A stretch of 64,000 nucleotides of DNA from contig JAFWIE010000071.1 of the NCBI GenBank assembly GCA_017533825.1, positions 36,227 through 100,226 of the forward strand. The letters are read 5' to 3'. Shown in pieces: positions 54,377 to 62,616 of the stretch. The DNA is from Atopobiaceae bacterium (GTDB lineage: Bacteria; Actinomycetota; Coriobacteriia; Coriobacteriales; Atopobiaceae). Made by a program: the position numbers and the translations under genes. The stretch's first letter is position 1. Each line of letters starts with the position of its first letter. The notes beneath the pieces were generated by a model, which was not told the origin of the DNA, searched no databases, and worked only from the letters and a program-made list of their open reading frames with translations.

Positions 54377-54387
54377 GCTATGGTACC
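54377..54387 (-). promoter_or_regulatory. Possible promoter motif of the glg operon
   Basis: GGTACCATAGC on the minus strand (-10-like TACCAT) lies 37 bp before glgP and is identical to the motif before the SPFH operon. A similar TACCAT lies 56 bp before the GH13-GH77 start (41984-41989). Confidence 0.3.
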
Positions 54388-54444
54388 GCAACACGCGGGT
54401 TTGCGTATGGACAACCTATGGGGTCCATGAAGGGGAACCCAACG

Positions 54445-54462
54445 CCGATAATGCGTTATCGG
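54445..54462. promoter_or_regulatory. Inverted repeat upstream of the kinase gene
   Basis: CCGATAA-TGCG-TTATCGG, perfect 7-bp arms, lies between the divergent glg operon and the kinase gene. It could be an operator for either. Confidence 0.45.
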
Positions 54463-54543
54463 TTATGTGTGTTGCAGTCGGTGGCACAAATACCTATCCT
54501 TGCGTGCAGCGTCGGTCCATAAGTCCACGTGAAGGGAGAAACC

Positions 54544-55416
54544 ATGACTAACGCAAGGAACATTCGTCTCTATCAACGAAGTGGGGCCTACATCCCCCGC
54601 ATCGCCGCCGTCCATGACCTCTGCGGCTACGGGAAGTGCTCGCTCGGCGTCGCCATCCCGGTCCTCAGTGCCGCCGGCTGCGACGTGTGCCCCGTGCCCA
54701 CCTCGCTCTTCTCGGCTCACACGAAGTTCCCCACCTGGCATATGCACGACACCACCGACATGCTCACCCCTTATCTGGACGCCTGGCAGGAGGAGGGCAT
54801 CGTACTCGACGCCGTCTACTCCGGCTTCCTTGGCGCTCCCGAGCAGGTTGGCGCCATTCAGCGCCTGTACCAGGAGCATCCTCGTGCGCTGCGCATCGTC
54901 GACCCCGTGATGGGCGACGGCGGCAAGCGCTACCCCACCTACACGCCCGAGCTCTGCGCCGCCATGGGCGACCTCGTTGATGGCGCGGACGTGCTCACCC
55001 CCAACCTCACCGAGGCCTCCATCCTCACCGGCATCGAATACGCCGGGCAGGATGTGGACGACGCCTACGTCGATCGCCTGCTCGACGCCCTGCTCGAGAT
55101 GGGCGCCAAGCATGTGGTGCTCAAGGGCATCGTGCACGGTGACGGCCTCATCCGAAACGTGGTGGCGGGGCAGGAGGTCGAGCAAGACGAGATTGCGAGC
55201 GAACTGCTTCCTTACATGCTGCACGGCACTGGCGACCTCTATGCCAGCGCGCTGCTCGCCGCCATCATGGCCGGCCGCGACCTCTATGCCTCCGTCGAGT
55301 TCGCCGGCACGCTGGTGCGCGATGCCATGCGCGTCACGCGCGAACAGCCCGACTACGAGGTGCGTGGCGTAAGCTTCGAGACCGTCCTCGGCGAGGTCGC
55401 CGCGCTCCTGGCATAA
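54544..55416 (+). CDS. pdxY: Pyridoxal/pyridoxamine kinase
   Basis: A 290-residue ribokinase-like enzyme that phosphorylates vitamin B6 aldehyde/amine using ATP. AVHDLCGYGKCSLGVAIPVL at the N-terminus, the central LRIVDPVMGDGGKRYPTYTP, LTPNLTEASILTG, and the C-terminal anion-hole LHGTGDLYASALLAA with the catalytic Asp are typical of PdxK/PdxY. ATG 54544 has GAAGGGAG upstream. It diverges from glgP, whose product needs PLP; a regulatory link is only inference. Confidence 0.92.
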   Translation: MTNARNIRLYQRSGAYIPRIAAVHDLCGYGKCSLGVAIPVLSAAGCDVCPVPTSLFSAHTKFPTWHMHDTTDMLTPYLDAWQEEGIVLDAVYSGFLGAPEQVGAIQRLYQEHPRALRIVDPVMGDGGKRYPTYTPELCAAMGDLVDGADVLTPNLTEASILTGIEYAGQDVDDAYVDRLLDALLEMGAKHVVLKGIVHGDGLIRNVVAGQEVEQDEIASELLPYMLHGTGDLYASALLAAIMAGRDLYASVEFAGTLVRDAMRVTREQPDYEVRGVSFETVLGEVAALLA

Positions 55417-55452
55417 AGAACCGCAATCAATAAGGCCCGCTCAAAGAGAGCT

Positions 55453-55516
55453 GACCGCTTGCCCGCAGTGGGATCGCGCTCAGAATTGACCGTAATCCCA
55501 CTGCGGGCAAGCGGTC
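55453..55516. terminator. Long bidirectional terminator hairpin
   Basis: A perfect 22-bp stem (55453-55474 with 55495-55516) with a 20-nt loop between convergent genes. The stem core CCGCTTGCCC resembles that of the 29456 hairpin (CTGCTTGCCC). Confidence 0.9.
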
Positions 55517-55517
55517 A

Positions 55518-56330
55518 TTACATGTCGGCTTCTTCCTCTGTGCCACCGACGAAGGGCGGCGTCGCATGCGACGTGATCTGCTCGCGCAACAGACCCTGCA
55601 GCTCGTCGTCCACACCAGCGATCGTGCAGGTAAAGCGAACCTGGCCCTCGCTCGTAGTTGACTTGGTCCATACGTACGTGATGAATGGTGTGAGGTCGCC
55701 CGAGGGCTTGAAGAACCCAAAGACCGACGACTTTTGGAGAACGCCATTCTCGTCCATGTACACACTCACGTGGTAGATGACGGTATTGATCTTTGGATTG
55801 AGCAGGGAGTTCACCGAGAAGGCCGTCGCCTGAATCTGGGAGCTTGAGAGGCACTCGAAGACGTTCGACGAGGTGGTATCGACCACCGAGACCTCAATGC
55901 GGCCGGTGTTCTCGTCAGCCTCCTGCACCGAGAATTCCGGTGGGAACTGAGTGAAGCCGTTGCCCCATTCGATGCCCCCTGCCATGGCGTCGGCCACGGT
56001 ATACACGTTGACGTTGCGCGAGAGGTTTGCGGTGTACTCGGCACGCTTCACGCCCACAAAGACCTGCGTAAACACCACAACGCTCACGCAGATGACCACG
56101 ACGGCCACCGCCAGGCGCGAGAGTCGCTGCCCTACGTTGGAGCCCGACGGATCATCGCTGGAGAGCGGGTCCACATCCACGCCATGACCCATCTCTTTGC
56201 GGCGGGCACGCTGGCGCTCTGCGGATTCCACGTCGGTATGGCCGGAATTGTCGACCTTCGAGAAGAGCTCCTCGGCCTCCTCCGCAGAGAGGGAATTGGG
56301 ATTGGGGGTTGTTAGGCGCTTCGTAGACAT
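55518..56330 (-). CDS. Single-pass membrane protein of unknown function
   Basis: A 270-residue protein. About 70 charged cytosolic residues are followed by one membrane helix at about 70-93 (LAVAVVVICVSVVVFTQVFV) and an extracellular domain of about 175 residues. No signature motif is recognised. The domain layout resembles the Thr/Gly-rich surface protein at 5168 (charged N-region, one helix, extracellular beta-rich part) but without the tail. It is a single gene, 98 bp after the AI-2E-type gene on the same strand. Confidence 0.65.
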   Translation of the reverse strand: MSTKRLTTPNPNSLSAEEAEELFSKVDNSGHTDVESAERQRARRKEMGHGVDVDPLSSDDPSGSNVGQRLSRLAVAVVVICVSVVVFTQVFVGVKRAEYTANLSRNVNVYTVADAMAGGIEWGNGFTQFPPEFSVQEADENTGRIEVSVVDTTSSNVFECLSSSQIQATAFSVNSLLNPKINTVIYHVSVYMDENGVLQKSSVFGFFKPSGDLTPFITYVWTKSTTSEGQVRFTCTIAGVDDELQGLLREQITSHATPPFVGGTEEEADM

Positions 56331-56428
56331 ACGACCTCGAGAATGGAGACAGACTTTATGAGTATAGCGTTTTTTCGGAGCGTTGGGGCAATCCCCCGCA
56401 GGCCCTTACGTTCGTTCACCGTTCGCGT

Positions 56429-57535
56429 TCACCGTTCACCATTCTCGCGTCTCTCGAGCCAACGATCCACCTGGATCTTGATAAAGGCGGCGAAGGGCAC
56501 GGCGACCAGCATGCCGGCAAGCCCTCCCACGGCACCACCGGCGATGAGCGCCGCCACCACGAGGATGGGATGCACCTCGACGTTGTCTGAGAGCAGCTTG
56601 GGATTGATGACGTTGGCATCCACGAACATGACGATCGCCATGACCACGAACCCCGCAATCATCGTGCCCCACGCCATGTCGGGAATGCACATGAGCGCGA
56701 TGGAGCAAAACCCCACGGGTCCGCCCACGTAGGGAATGAGGTTGCCGAGACCGGCGAGCAGTCCCACCACCGGCGCAAAGGGCACCCCAACGATCGTCAG
56801 CGCGATGCCCGAGAGCAGCCCCACGACCAGCGCGTCAATGCCTTGGCCTCGGAAGTATCCAGAGAAGACGCGATCCGCATCCTCAAAGAAGGGCGTGGGG
56901 TCAATCGCATGTCGCCCGAGCAGCGCACGTGCCACACGGCCCAGGTATTCCGTCACGCGCGGTCCGTCGATGAGGAAATACACCCCAAATATCACGGCAA
57001 ACACGATCGTCGTCACGACGTTCTTCGCCTCGTTGAAGGTATCGAGCAGCTTGTGGTCGCCCCCCAGCGAGATGATTCCCCACTCCTCGAGGCGCCTCTG
57101 GGCGACGCTCACCATATGCATGAGGCCGCCCTGTGCCTCACCGAACAATGCCTGTATTGACTCCCAGCGCAGATTCGTGACGCTATGGGTGACCATGAGC
57201 ACAAAGATCGCAACGATGGCAAGCAGAAACAGCGCCACGAGCACCAAGCTCAGCGCCACGGCCGTCATCCGACGCCGCGTCCCGTCCATCGCAAAGTGTT
57301 CGTGGCGCTTGAGCATGGACGAGACGCGCTTGACCAGCGGATTGAGCACATAGCTTAGGGCGGCGCCATACACGAGCGGCTCGACCACGGCGCAGAGAAG
57401 CTCCCAGATCTTTGCAAACACCGGAGACGCAAAGTACAGGAGCATCAGCGCGCCCACCACGAGCACCACCGTGACGCCCGCATAGGCGCAGGTCTTCACG
57501 TAGCGCTCATCCAGATTGTCCCAGAACCTGTTCAT
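56429..57535 (-). CDS. AI-2E-family (PerM-type) transporter
   Basis: A 368-residue membrane protein with about eight helices and the AI-2E transporter family pattern (PF01594): VVEPLVYGAALSYVLNPLVK near the N-terminus, VYFLIDGPRV, FRGQGIDALVVGLLSGIALT, GNLIPYVGGPVG and VNPKLLSDNVEVHPILVV (here NVINPKLL). Members export small molecules or act as sodium-proton exchangers, so the name does not prove autoinducer transport. GAGGG precedes ATG 57535. It lies 55 bp after nadE and may share its transcript. Confidence 0.9.
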   Translation of the reverse strand: MNRFWDNLDERYVKTCAYAGVTVVLVVGALMLLYFASPVFAKIWELLCAVVEPLVYGAALSYVLNPLVKRVSSMLKRHEHFAMDGTRRRMTAVALSLVLVALFLLAIVAIFVLMVTHSVTNLRWESIQALFGEAQGGLMHMVSVAQRRLEEWGIISLGGDHKLLDTFNEAKNVVTTIVFAVIFGVYFLIDGPRVTEYLGRVARALLGRHAIDPTPFFEDADRVFSGYFRGQGIDALVVGLLSGIALTIVGVPFAPVVGLLAGLGNLIPYVGGPVGFCSIALMCIPDMAWGTMIAGFVVMAIVMFVDANVINPKLLSDNVEVHPILVVAALIAGGAVGGLAGMLVAVPFAAFIKIQVDRWLERRENGER

Positions 57536-57590
57536 GTGTGACCCTCATCGTCCATGGCAACCGCACGTCCCCGTGGGATATGTGCAACCC

Positions 57591-59519
57591 TTAGCCAAGC
57601 TCGTCCAGCTCGGCAAGCCAGAGGGTAGCGAGCGCATCGCTCGGCATGCGCAGGTCGCCACGCGGACTCACTGCCACCGAACCTACCTTCGGGCCGTCGG
57701 GCAGGCAGCTCCTCTTGAACTGCTGGGCAAAGAAGCGCCAGTAGAACGTGCGCAACCACTTGAGGATTGTCGCGTCATCGTAGGTGCCCGCAAAGGCGAT
57801 GCGTGCGAGTCGGTACACCTTACGTGGCCGCGATCCACGCCGCAACACCTCATACAGCACAAAGTCATGTAGCTCGTAGGGTCCCACCAGGTCCTCCGTC
57901 TGTTGTGCGATGGTGCCGTCCTCGTTGGCAGGCAGCAGCTCGGGAGAGACGGGCGTGTCGAGCACGTCGTACAGCACGCGTGCCTCCACGTCGTTGCCGC
58001 ACGTATCGGCCACGTAGCGTACGAGGTGGCGCACCAGCGTCTTGGGCACACCCCCGTTGACACCGTACATGCTCATGTGGTCGCCATTATACGTGGCCCA
58101 ACCCAAGGCGAGCTCGCTGAGGTCGCCCGTACCAACTACAAGGCCACCCTCCTGGTTGGCGATGTCCATGATGATCTGGGTGCGCTCGCGCGCTTGGGAG
58201 TTCTCGTACGTCACGTCGTGCACCGATTCGTCGTGCCCGATGTCGGCAAAGTGCTGTCGCACGGCCGCCGCGATGCTCACCTCGCGCAGCTGCACGCCCA
58301 GGGCCTCGGCCAGCGTGGTGGCGTTGCTCTTCGTGCGATGCGTCGTGCCAAAGCCCGGCATGGTAACCGCTATGATGCCATGGCGGTCGAGACCTAGCAG
58401 GTCGAACGCCCGAACGGCCACGAGCAGGGCGAGAGTCGAGTCCAAGCCGCCCGATATGCCGATGACGGCACAGGTGCCATGCGTGTGCTCAAGTCGCTTG
58501 GCCAAACCATGCGCCTGAATGGCAAAGACGTCCTCGCACCGCTCGGCACGCTCGGCATCGTCGCCGGGAACAAAGGGGTAGGCGTCCACCGGACGGGTAA
58601 GCTCGGTCTCGGTCGGCTCGAGCACGAAGCGCGACACCATGTGGCCTGCCGCCTCGCTCACCACCGCGCTCCCAAACGTGGACATGCGGCGACGTTCGGC
58701 CGCCAGCGCGGCGACGTCGATCTCGGTCGTTGCCGCGCCCGGCCCGAAGGGTACCGATTCGGCAAGCAGCCGTCCGTTCTCTGCGATGAGGTCGTGCCCG
58801 GCAAACACCACGTCGGTCGTGGACTCGCCCCATCCAGCACTCGCATACGCATAGGCGCAAACGAGACGTGCGGACTGGCCAACCACCAAGGAGCGACGGT
58901 AGGCCGCCTTGCCCACGATGGCGTTGGATGCAGAGAGGTTCACCACGAGCGTGGCACCAGCCAACGCATGGGCGATGCTCGGCGGCTGCGGTGCCCACAG
59001 GTCCTCGCAGACCTCGGCCGCAACCACCAAGTCGGGCACGCCCTCGCACGCGAAGAGCTGGTTGGCACCAAACGTGGCATAGCGCCCCGGCGCCCACTCG
59101 ACGACCTCACACACCTCGGGCCCCGCAGTGAAGTGCCGCGCCTCGTAGAACTCGTTGTAATTTGGCACGAAGCGCTTGGGCACAATGCCCACCACGTCGC
59201 CCGCATTGAGAGCGATTGCGCAGTTGTACAGCTTGCCACCCACCTGCACCGGCGCCCCCACAAAGACGAGCGCCTCGAGCTCGGCGGTACGCTCGGCAAG
59301 CGTCTGAACCCCACGCAGCGACGCGTCGAGCAGTGCATCCTGCCAGAAGAGGTCCTCGCAAGTGTAGCCCGTCACGCACAGCTCGGGCAGCACGATCACC
59401 TTGGCGCCCGCCTGGGCCGCTTCGCACATCGCTTCGCTGCACGCCTCTACGTTGTGCGCCACGTCGGCGACGCGCACGCGCGGGGTTCTCACCGCGACCT
59501 TAACGAATCCGTCCTGCAT
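57591..59519 (-). CDS. nadE: Glutamine-dependent NAD+ synthetase
   Basis: A 642-residue two-domain NadE that amidates nicotinic-acid adenine dinucleotide with ammonia from glutamine. The N-terminal nitrilase domain shows the Glu-Lys-Cys triad in LPELCVTGYTCEDLF, VPKRFVPNYNEFYE and VAAEVCEDLW. The C-terminal synthetase has the PP-loop GISGGLDSTLALLVAV and the GFGTTHRTKSNA block. Full length, with GGAGG before ATG 59519. Confidence 0.96.
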   Translation of the reverse strand: MQDGFVKVAVRTPRVRVADVAHNVEACSEAMCEAAQAGAKVIVLPELCVTGYTCEDLFWQDALLDASLRGVQTLAERTAELEALVFVGAPVQVGGKLYNCAIALNAGDVVGIVPKRFVPNYNEFYEARHFTAGPEVCEVVEWAPGRYATFGANQLFACEGVPDLVVAAEVCEDLWAPQPPSIAHALAGATLVVNLSASNAIVGKAAYRRSLVVGQSARLVCAYAYASAGWGESTTDVVFAGHDLIAENGRLLAESVPFGPGAATTEIDVAALAAERRRMSTFGSAVVSEAAGHMVSRFVLEPTETELTRPVDAYPFVPGDDAERAERCEDVFAIQAHGLAKRLEHTHGTCAVIGISGGLDSTLALLVAVRAFDLLGLDRHGIIAVTMPGFGTTHRTKSNATTLAEALGVQLREVSIAAAVRQHFADIGHDESVHDVTYENSQARERTQIIMDIANQEGGLVVGTGDLSELALGWATYNGDHMSMYGVNGGVPKTLVRHLVRYVADTCGNDVEARVLYDVLDTPVSPELLPANEDGTIAQQTEDLVGPYELHDFVLYEVLRRGSRPRKVYRLARIAFAGTYDDATILKWLRTFYWRFFAQQFKRSCLPDGPKVGSVAVSPRGDLRMPSDALATLWLAELDELG

Positions 59520-59611
59520 GGGGCCTCCTCAATCGGCACGTATTTGCTACGAGCATTCTACACACAAAGCGCGCACCATTGGGGGCGCGGCCCTTCAGTG
59601 GTCTTCAGCGA

Positions 59612-59659
59612 CCTCGCCTCATCGGACCACGCCAACCTCGCCGCATCGGACCACGCCAA
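59612..59659. repeat. 24-bp direct repeat, two copies
   Basis: CCTCGCCTCATCGGACCACG and its near-copy with one change lie head to tail between nadE and the TsaBD gene. No gene is seen in this 220-bp gap. Confidence 0.8.
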
Positions 59660-59738
59660 ATCACCCCAGACATGGCCACGACCCCACGATCGGGGCCCCT
59701 GCCCAAGCGTCCAGGGCGCGATTCTCATCCCCTTTGCC

Positions 59739-62162
59739 CTACCAGCGCTGGGCCACCGGAGCGAGGTCGCACGTCCAAGCGTCGAGCTTGGCGTTGGGTG
59801 CCGCATCCAGCGAGAGGTCCGCGAAGAGACCCGCACGATAGCTGCGCAGCGCCGCGAGCGCAATCATCGCGCCATTGTCACCACACGCCTTCATGGGTGG
59901 CACCGTGACGCGCACGCCACGCTTGCTGAACTCGCGCTGGTATGCCTCACGCAGCTGCGGGTTGGCAGCCACGCCGCCACCCACGCAGAAGTCATCGACC
60001 TCACACTCGTCGACGGCGCGCTTTGCCTTGCTCACCTGCACGTCAATGACGGCCGCCTCAAAGCTCGCGGCGAGGTCAGGCAGGTTGATGGCACGCCCGG
60101 CCTTGTTCTCGCCCTGAATGTAGGTGATGACGGCGGTCTTGAGACCGCTCAGCGAGAAGCGGTAGTCGCCGCTGTGCATCATCGCGCGCGGAAAGTGGAC
60201 GGCGCGCGGATTGCCCTTCGCCGCCAGCTTGCTGATGACCGGACCGCCCGGATATCCCAGGCCCAGCGCCTTGGCGACCTTGTCGAACGCCTCGCCCACC
60301 GCATCGTCGATGGTGGCGCCCAGAAGCTCGTAGTCGCCCCAATTCCGCACATGCACGAGCATGGTGTTTCCGCCACTCACAAGGCTCGCGACGAAGGGCG
60401 GCTCGAGATCGGGCGTCGCGAAGAGGTTCGCGAAGAGATGACCCTCAAGGTGATTGACCGCCACCAAGGGCAGGCCGGTGGCTCCACACAGGCCCTTGGC
60501 GAACGCAACGCCCACCACGAGCGCCCCCACGAGGCCGGGGCCAGCCGTCACGCCCACCGCGGCAAGGTCGGACGGTGCGAGCGTATCCACCCCAAGGGTC
60601 TCGCCCGCCTGCGCCAGCGCCTCCTCAAAGACGCTGACAATGGCCTCGGTATGCTTGCGACTCGCAATCTCGGGAACGACGCCACCAAAGCGAGCGTGGA
60701 AGTCAATCTGCGTGGCCACGACGTTCGAGATGACGCGACCTGTGCCGTCAAGCACCGCCATGGCCGTCTCGTCGCATGACGACTCGATGCCCAGCACGAG
60801 TGGTCCGGCAGCGGCGATGCGCTCCTGCGCCGCCGCATCGCGTGGCGCAGGCACGATGGGCCATGGCCGCATGGAGGCCTGGGGCTCCGTCAAGGCGGCG
60901 TCGGAGACATGCGGCGTCAGCAACGGCAGCGACGTCGTCATGATCAGCGCGTCTTTGCCGTAGCCATAGTAGTCGCGCCGACGCCCCACCTGCTCCAGAC
61001 CAAGCGACCGATATAGTGCGAGTCCCACATCGTTGGTCGCGGACACTTCTAGCGTCAGGGTCTGTGCACCCAAGACGTGTCCATCGTAGGCGATGCGCTG
61101 CATGAGACGCGTGCCGATGCCTTCCTTACGCCGCGAAGGCCGCACCGCCACGTCGAGCACCTCGAGGGAGTCACCTGCCAACATGCCACCCGCGAAGCCG
61201 ATGATGTCACCTTGATCGTGGGCAACCCACCAGGTACGACCGGGCTGCGCGAACTCCTCCTCGAAGAGGGCATACGACCATGGGTCGTGTACGTCACCGG
61301 CGAACGCCTCCTGCTCCAGACGAACCACTTGTTCAACATCGTTCACCGACATGGGACGCAGCTGCAGATGGAGGTCGGCCAGCTCGTCGGCGACACCCGT
61401 CACCTCGACGTGTGAAGACTCCCCCAGACCAAGGCGCTTGCGCTCGTTCTCCTCCGCATCCGAGAGCCGCGTGTACACCGGTAGCACCAAAGCCGGATCT
61501 AGCCCATGCATCGTGACAGGCGCACTCCCTTTGAATCCGTACAACAGCGACTCGCCCGTGGGAAACCACAGAGCCTCGTCGCAATGACGCAGGAGGCCCC
61601 CCGCCTCGAAGCGGTCGCGATACTTGATGAGGCCGTTGCCAGTGAGCAACAAGTCACGTGCGTCTGCGCGGTTCGCCCACGACGCCACACACTCGTCGAC
61701 CTTCTGCACCGTCTCACTCGCAAACGTTCGATGCGCGCCCTTCTCATCCAGCACGTAGATTCCCGGATACACTTCTCCGCGCATCGCGTCCAGCGCAACC
61801 GCAAGCATGCCACGCACGCCCACGAGCCACGCACGCCATGCGGTCGCATCGAGCGTCGAGCCACCCAAGAGCGGCTTTCCCAGTCCGCACGCCATGCCCT
61901 TTGCCGTGGCAATGCCGATGCGAACGCCGGTGAACGACCCGGGACCACGCCCCACGAGCACCGCATCTACGTCGGCAATCGCAAGGCCCGCCGCCGCCAA
62001 CGCTTTCAGCGCCGAATTCACGAGTTCCTCGTTGGCATGCCGTCGGCACATGTGGTCACGGCTCGCCAGCACCTCAATCGTGCCGTCGGTGCCCATGCGC
62101 CCCACGGCACAGCACAGCATGTCCGACGACGTGTCGAGCGCAAGAATCGTTTGAGTCCCCAT
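59739..62162 (-). CDS. tsaBD: TsaB-RimI-TsaD triple fusion
   Basis: An 807-residue chain combining three enzymes. Residues 1-235 are TsaB (ILALDTSSDM, VGRGPGSFTGVRIGIATAKG). Residues about 265-410 are a GNAT acetyltransferase of the RimI type (LDVAVRPSRRKEGIGTRLMQ, the acetyl-CoA loop). Residues about 455-807 are TsaD (LGIESSCDETAMAVL, SRKHTEAI, NHLEGHLFAN with metal-binding His, FCVGGGVAANPQLR). TsaB and TsaD make the t6A37 modification of ANN-decoding tRNAs; RimI acetylates ribosomal protein S18. ATG 62162 has AGAGGTG upstream. The frame stays open 86 codons further into GC-rich repeats, which is not believed to be translated. Confidence 0.95.
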   Translation of the reverse strand: MGTQTILALDTSSDMLCCAVGRMGTDGTIEVLASRDHMCRRHANEELVNSALKALAAAGLAIADVDAVLVGRGPGSFTGVRIGIATAKGMACGLGKPLLGGSTLDATAWRAWLVGVRGMLAVALDAMRGEVYPGIYVLDEKGAHRTFASETVQKVDECVASWANRADARDLLLTGNGLIKYRDRFEAGGLLRHCDEALWFPTGESLLYGFKGSAPVTMHGLDPALVLPVYTRLSDAEENERKRLGLGESSHVEVTGVADELADLHLQLRPMSVNDVEQVVRLEQEAFAGDVHDPWSYALFEEEFAQPGRTWWVAHDQGDIIGFAGGMLAGDSLEVLDVAVRPSRRKEGIGTRLMQRIAYDGHVLGAQTLTLEVSATNDVGLALYRSLGLEQVGRRRDYYGYGKDALIMTTSLPLLTPHVSDAALTEPQASMRPWPIVPAPRDAAAQERIAAAGPLVLGIESSCDETAMAVLDGTGRVISNVVATQIDFHARFGGVVPEIASRKHTEAIVSVFEEALAQAGETLGVDTLAPSDLAAVGVTAGPGLVGALVVGVAFAKGLCGATGLPLVAVNHLEGHLFANLFATPDLEPPFVASLVSGGNTMLVHVRNWGDYELLGATIDDAVGEAFDKVAKALGLGYPGGPVISKLAAKGNPRAVHFPRAMMHSGDYRFSLSGLKTAVITYIQGENKAGRAINLPDLAASFEAAVIDVQVSKAKRAVDECEVDDFCVGGGVAANPQLREAYQREFSKRGVRVTVPPMKACGDNGAMIALAALRSYRAGLFADLSLDAAPNAKLDAWTCDLAPVAQRW

Positions 62163-62451
62163 GAACACCTCTTCTCTCGTGTAACTCATGAAGTGTAACA
62201 CGGGCCGCCGAGGCGCGAGCAGCGGACCCCACCTGTTCTTCACTCCCTCAGTTCCCGTCCCCGCCCGGCTCCCCGTCCCTTCCTGGCCACCGTCCCCTGT
62301 CGCCGCCCCTTCCTGGCCGCCGTCCCCGCCCGGCCGCCGTCCCCTGTCGCTGCCCCTTCCTGGCCGCCGTCCCCGTCCGGCTCCCGTCCCCTGTCGCCTC
62401 CACTGTCGTCGTCCCTTCACCGGCCGCCGTCCCCGGCCGCCATCACAGAAC
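62163..62451. repeat. GC-rich degenerate tandem repeats
   Basis: From about 62240 to 62440 short units such as CCTGGCCGCCGTCCCC and CCCCTGTCGC recur, with a longer period near 66 bp. No gene. Confidence 0.8.
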
Positions 62452-62539
62452 TACTCAGCAGGTATCTAATATTGAACTTTTTGGCTATTTTTCCTGCGCT
62501 TTTCTCACATTGATTAGATTAATATTTACCTGCTGAGTA
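62452..62539. repeat. 88-bp dyad with TACTCAGCAGGTA arms
   Basis: TACTCAGCAGGTA (62452-62464) and its exact complement (62527-62539) bracket an AT-rich centre in otherwise very GC-rich DNA. The inner part of the right arm extends as the 32-bp inverted repeat at 62512-62543. Confidence 0.9.
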
Positions 62540-62543
62540 ATTG
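62512..62543. repeat. Left 32-bp inverted repeat around endonuclease-like copy 2
   Basis: It matches the complement of 63957-63988 at 29 of 32 positions, with core TTACCTGCTGAGTAATTG identical. Confidence 0.9.
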
Positions 62544-62616
62544 CGAGGGTAACCGTCGAGAGCCTGAGTTGAAAGACGGCCAAGACCCTGTCCACATCGG
62601 CAAGACTGGAGAGACG

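Noticed and set aside
49913..54430. A 1,505-codon open frame on the plus strand
   Set aside because: It is exactly antisense to glgD, glgC and glgP, which have complete motifs and ribosome sites. Long antisense frames are common in GC-rich genes.
62163..62420. N-terminal extension of the TsaB part
   Set aside because: The frame is open through GC-rich tandem repeats, but the TsaB fold starts at 62162, which has its own ribosome site.
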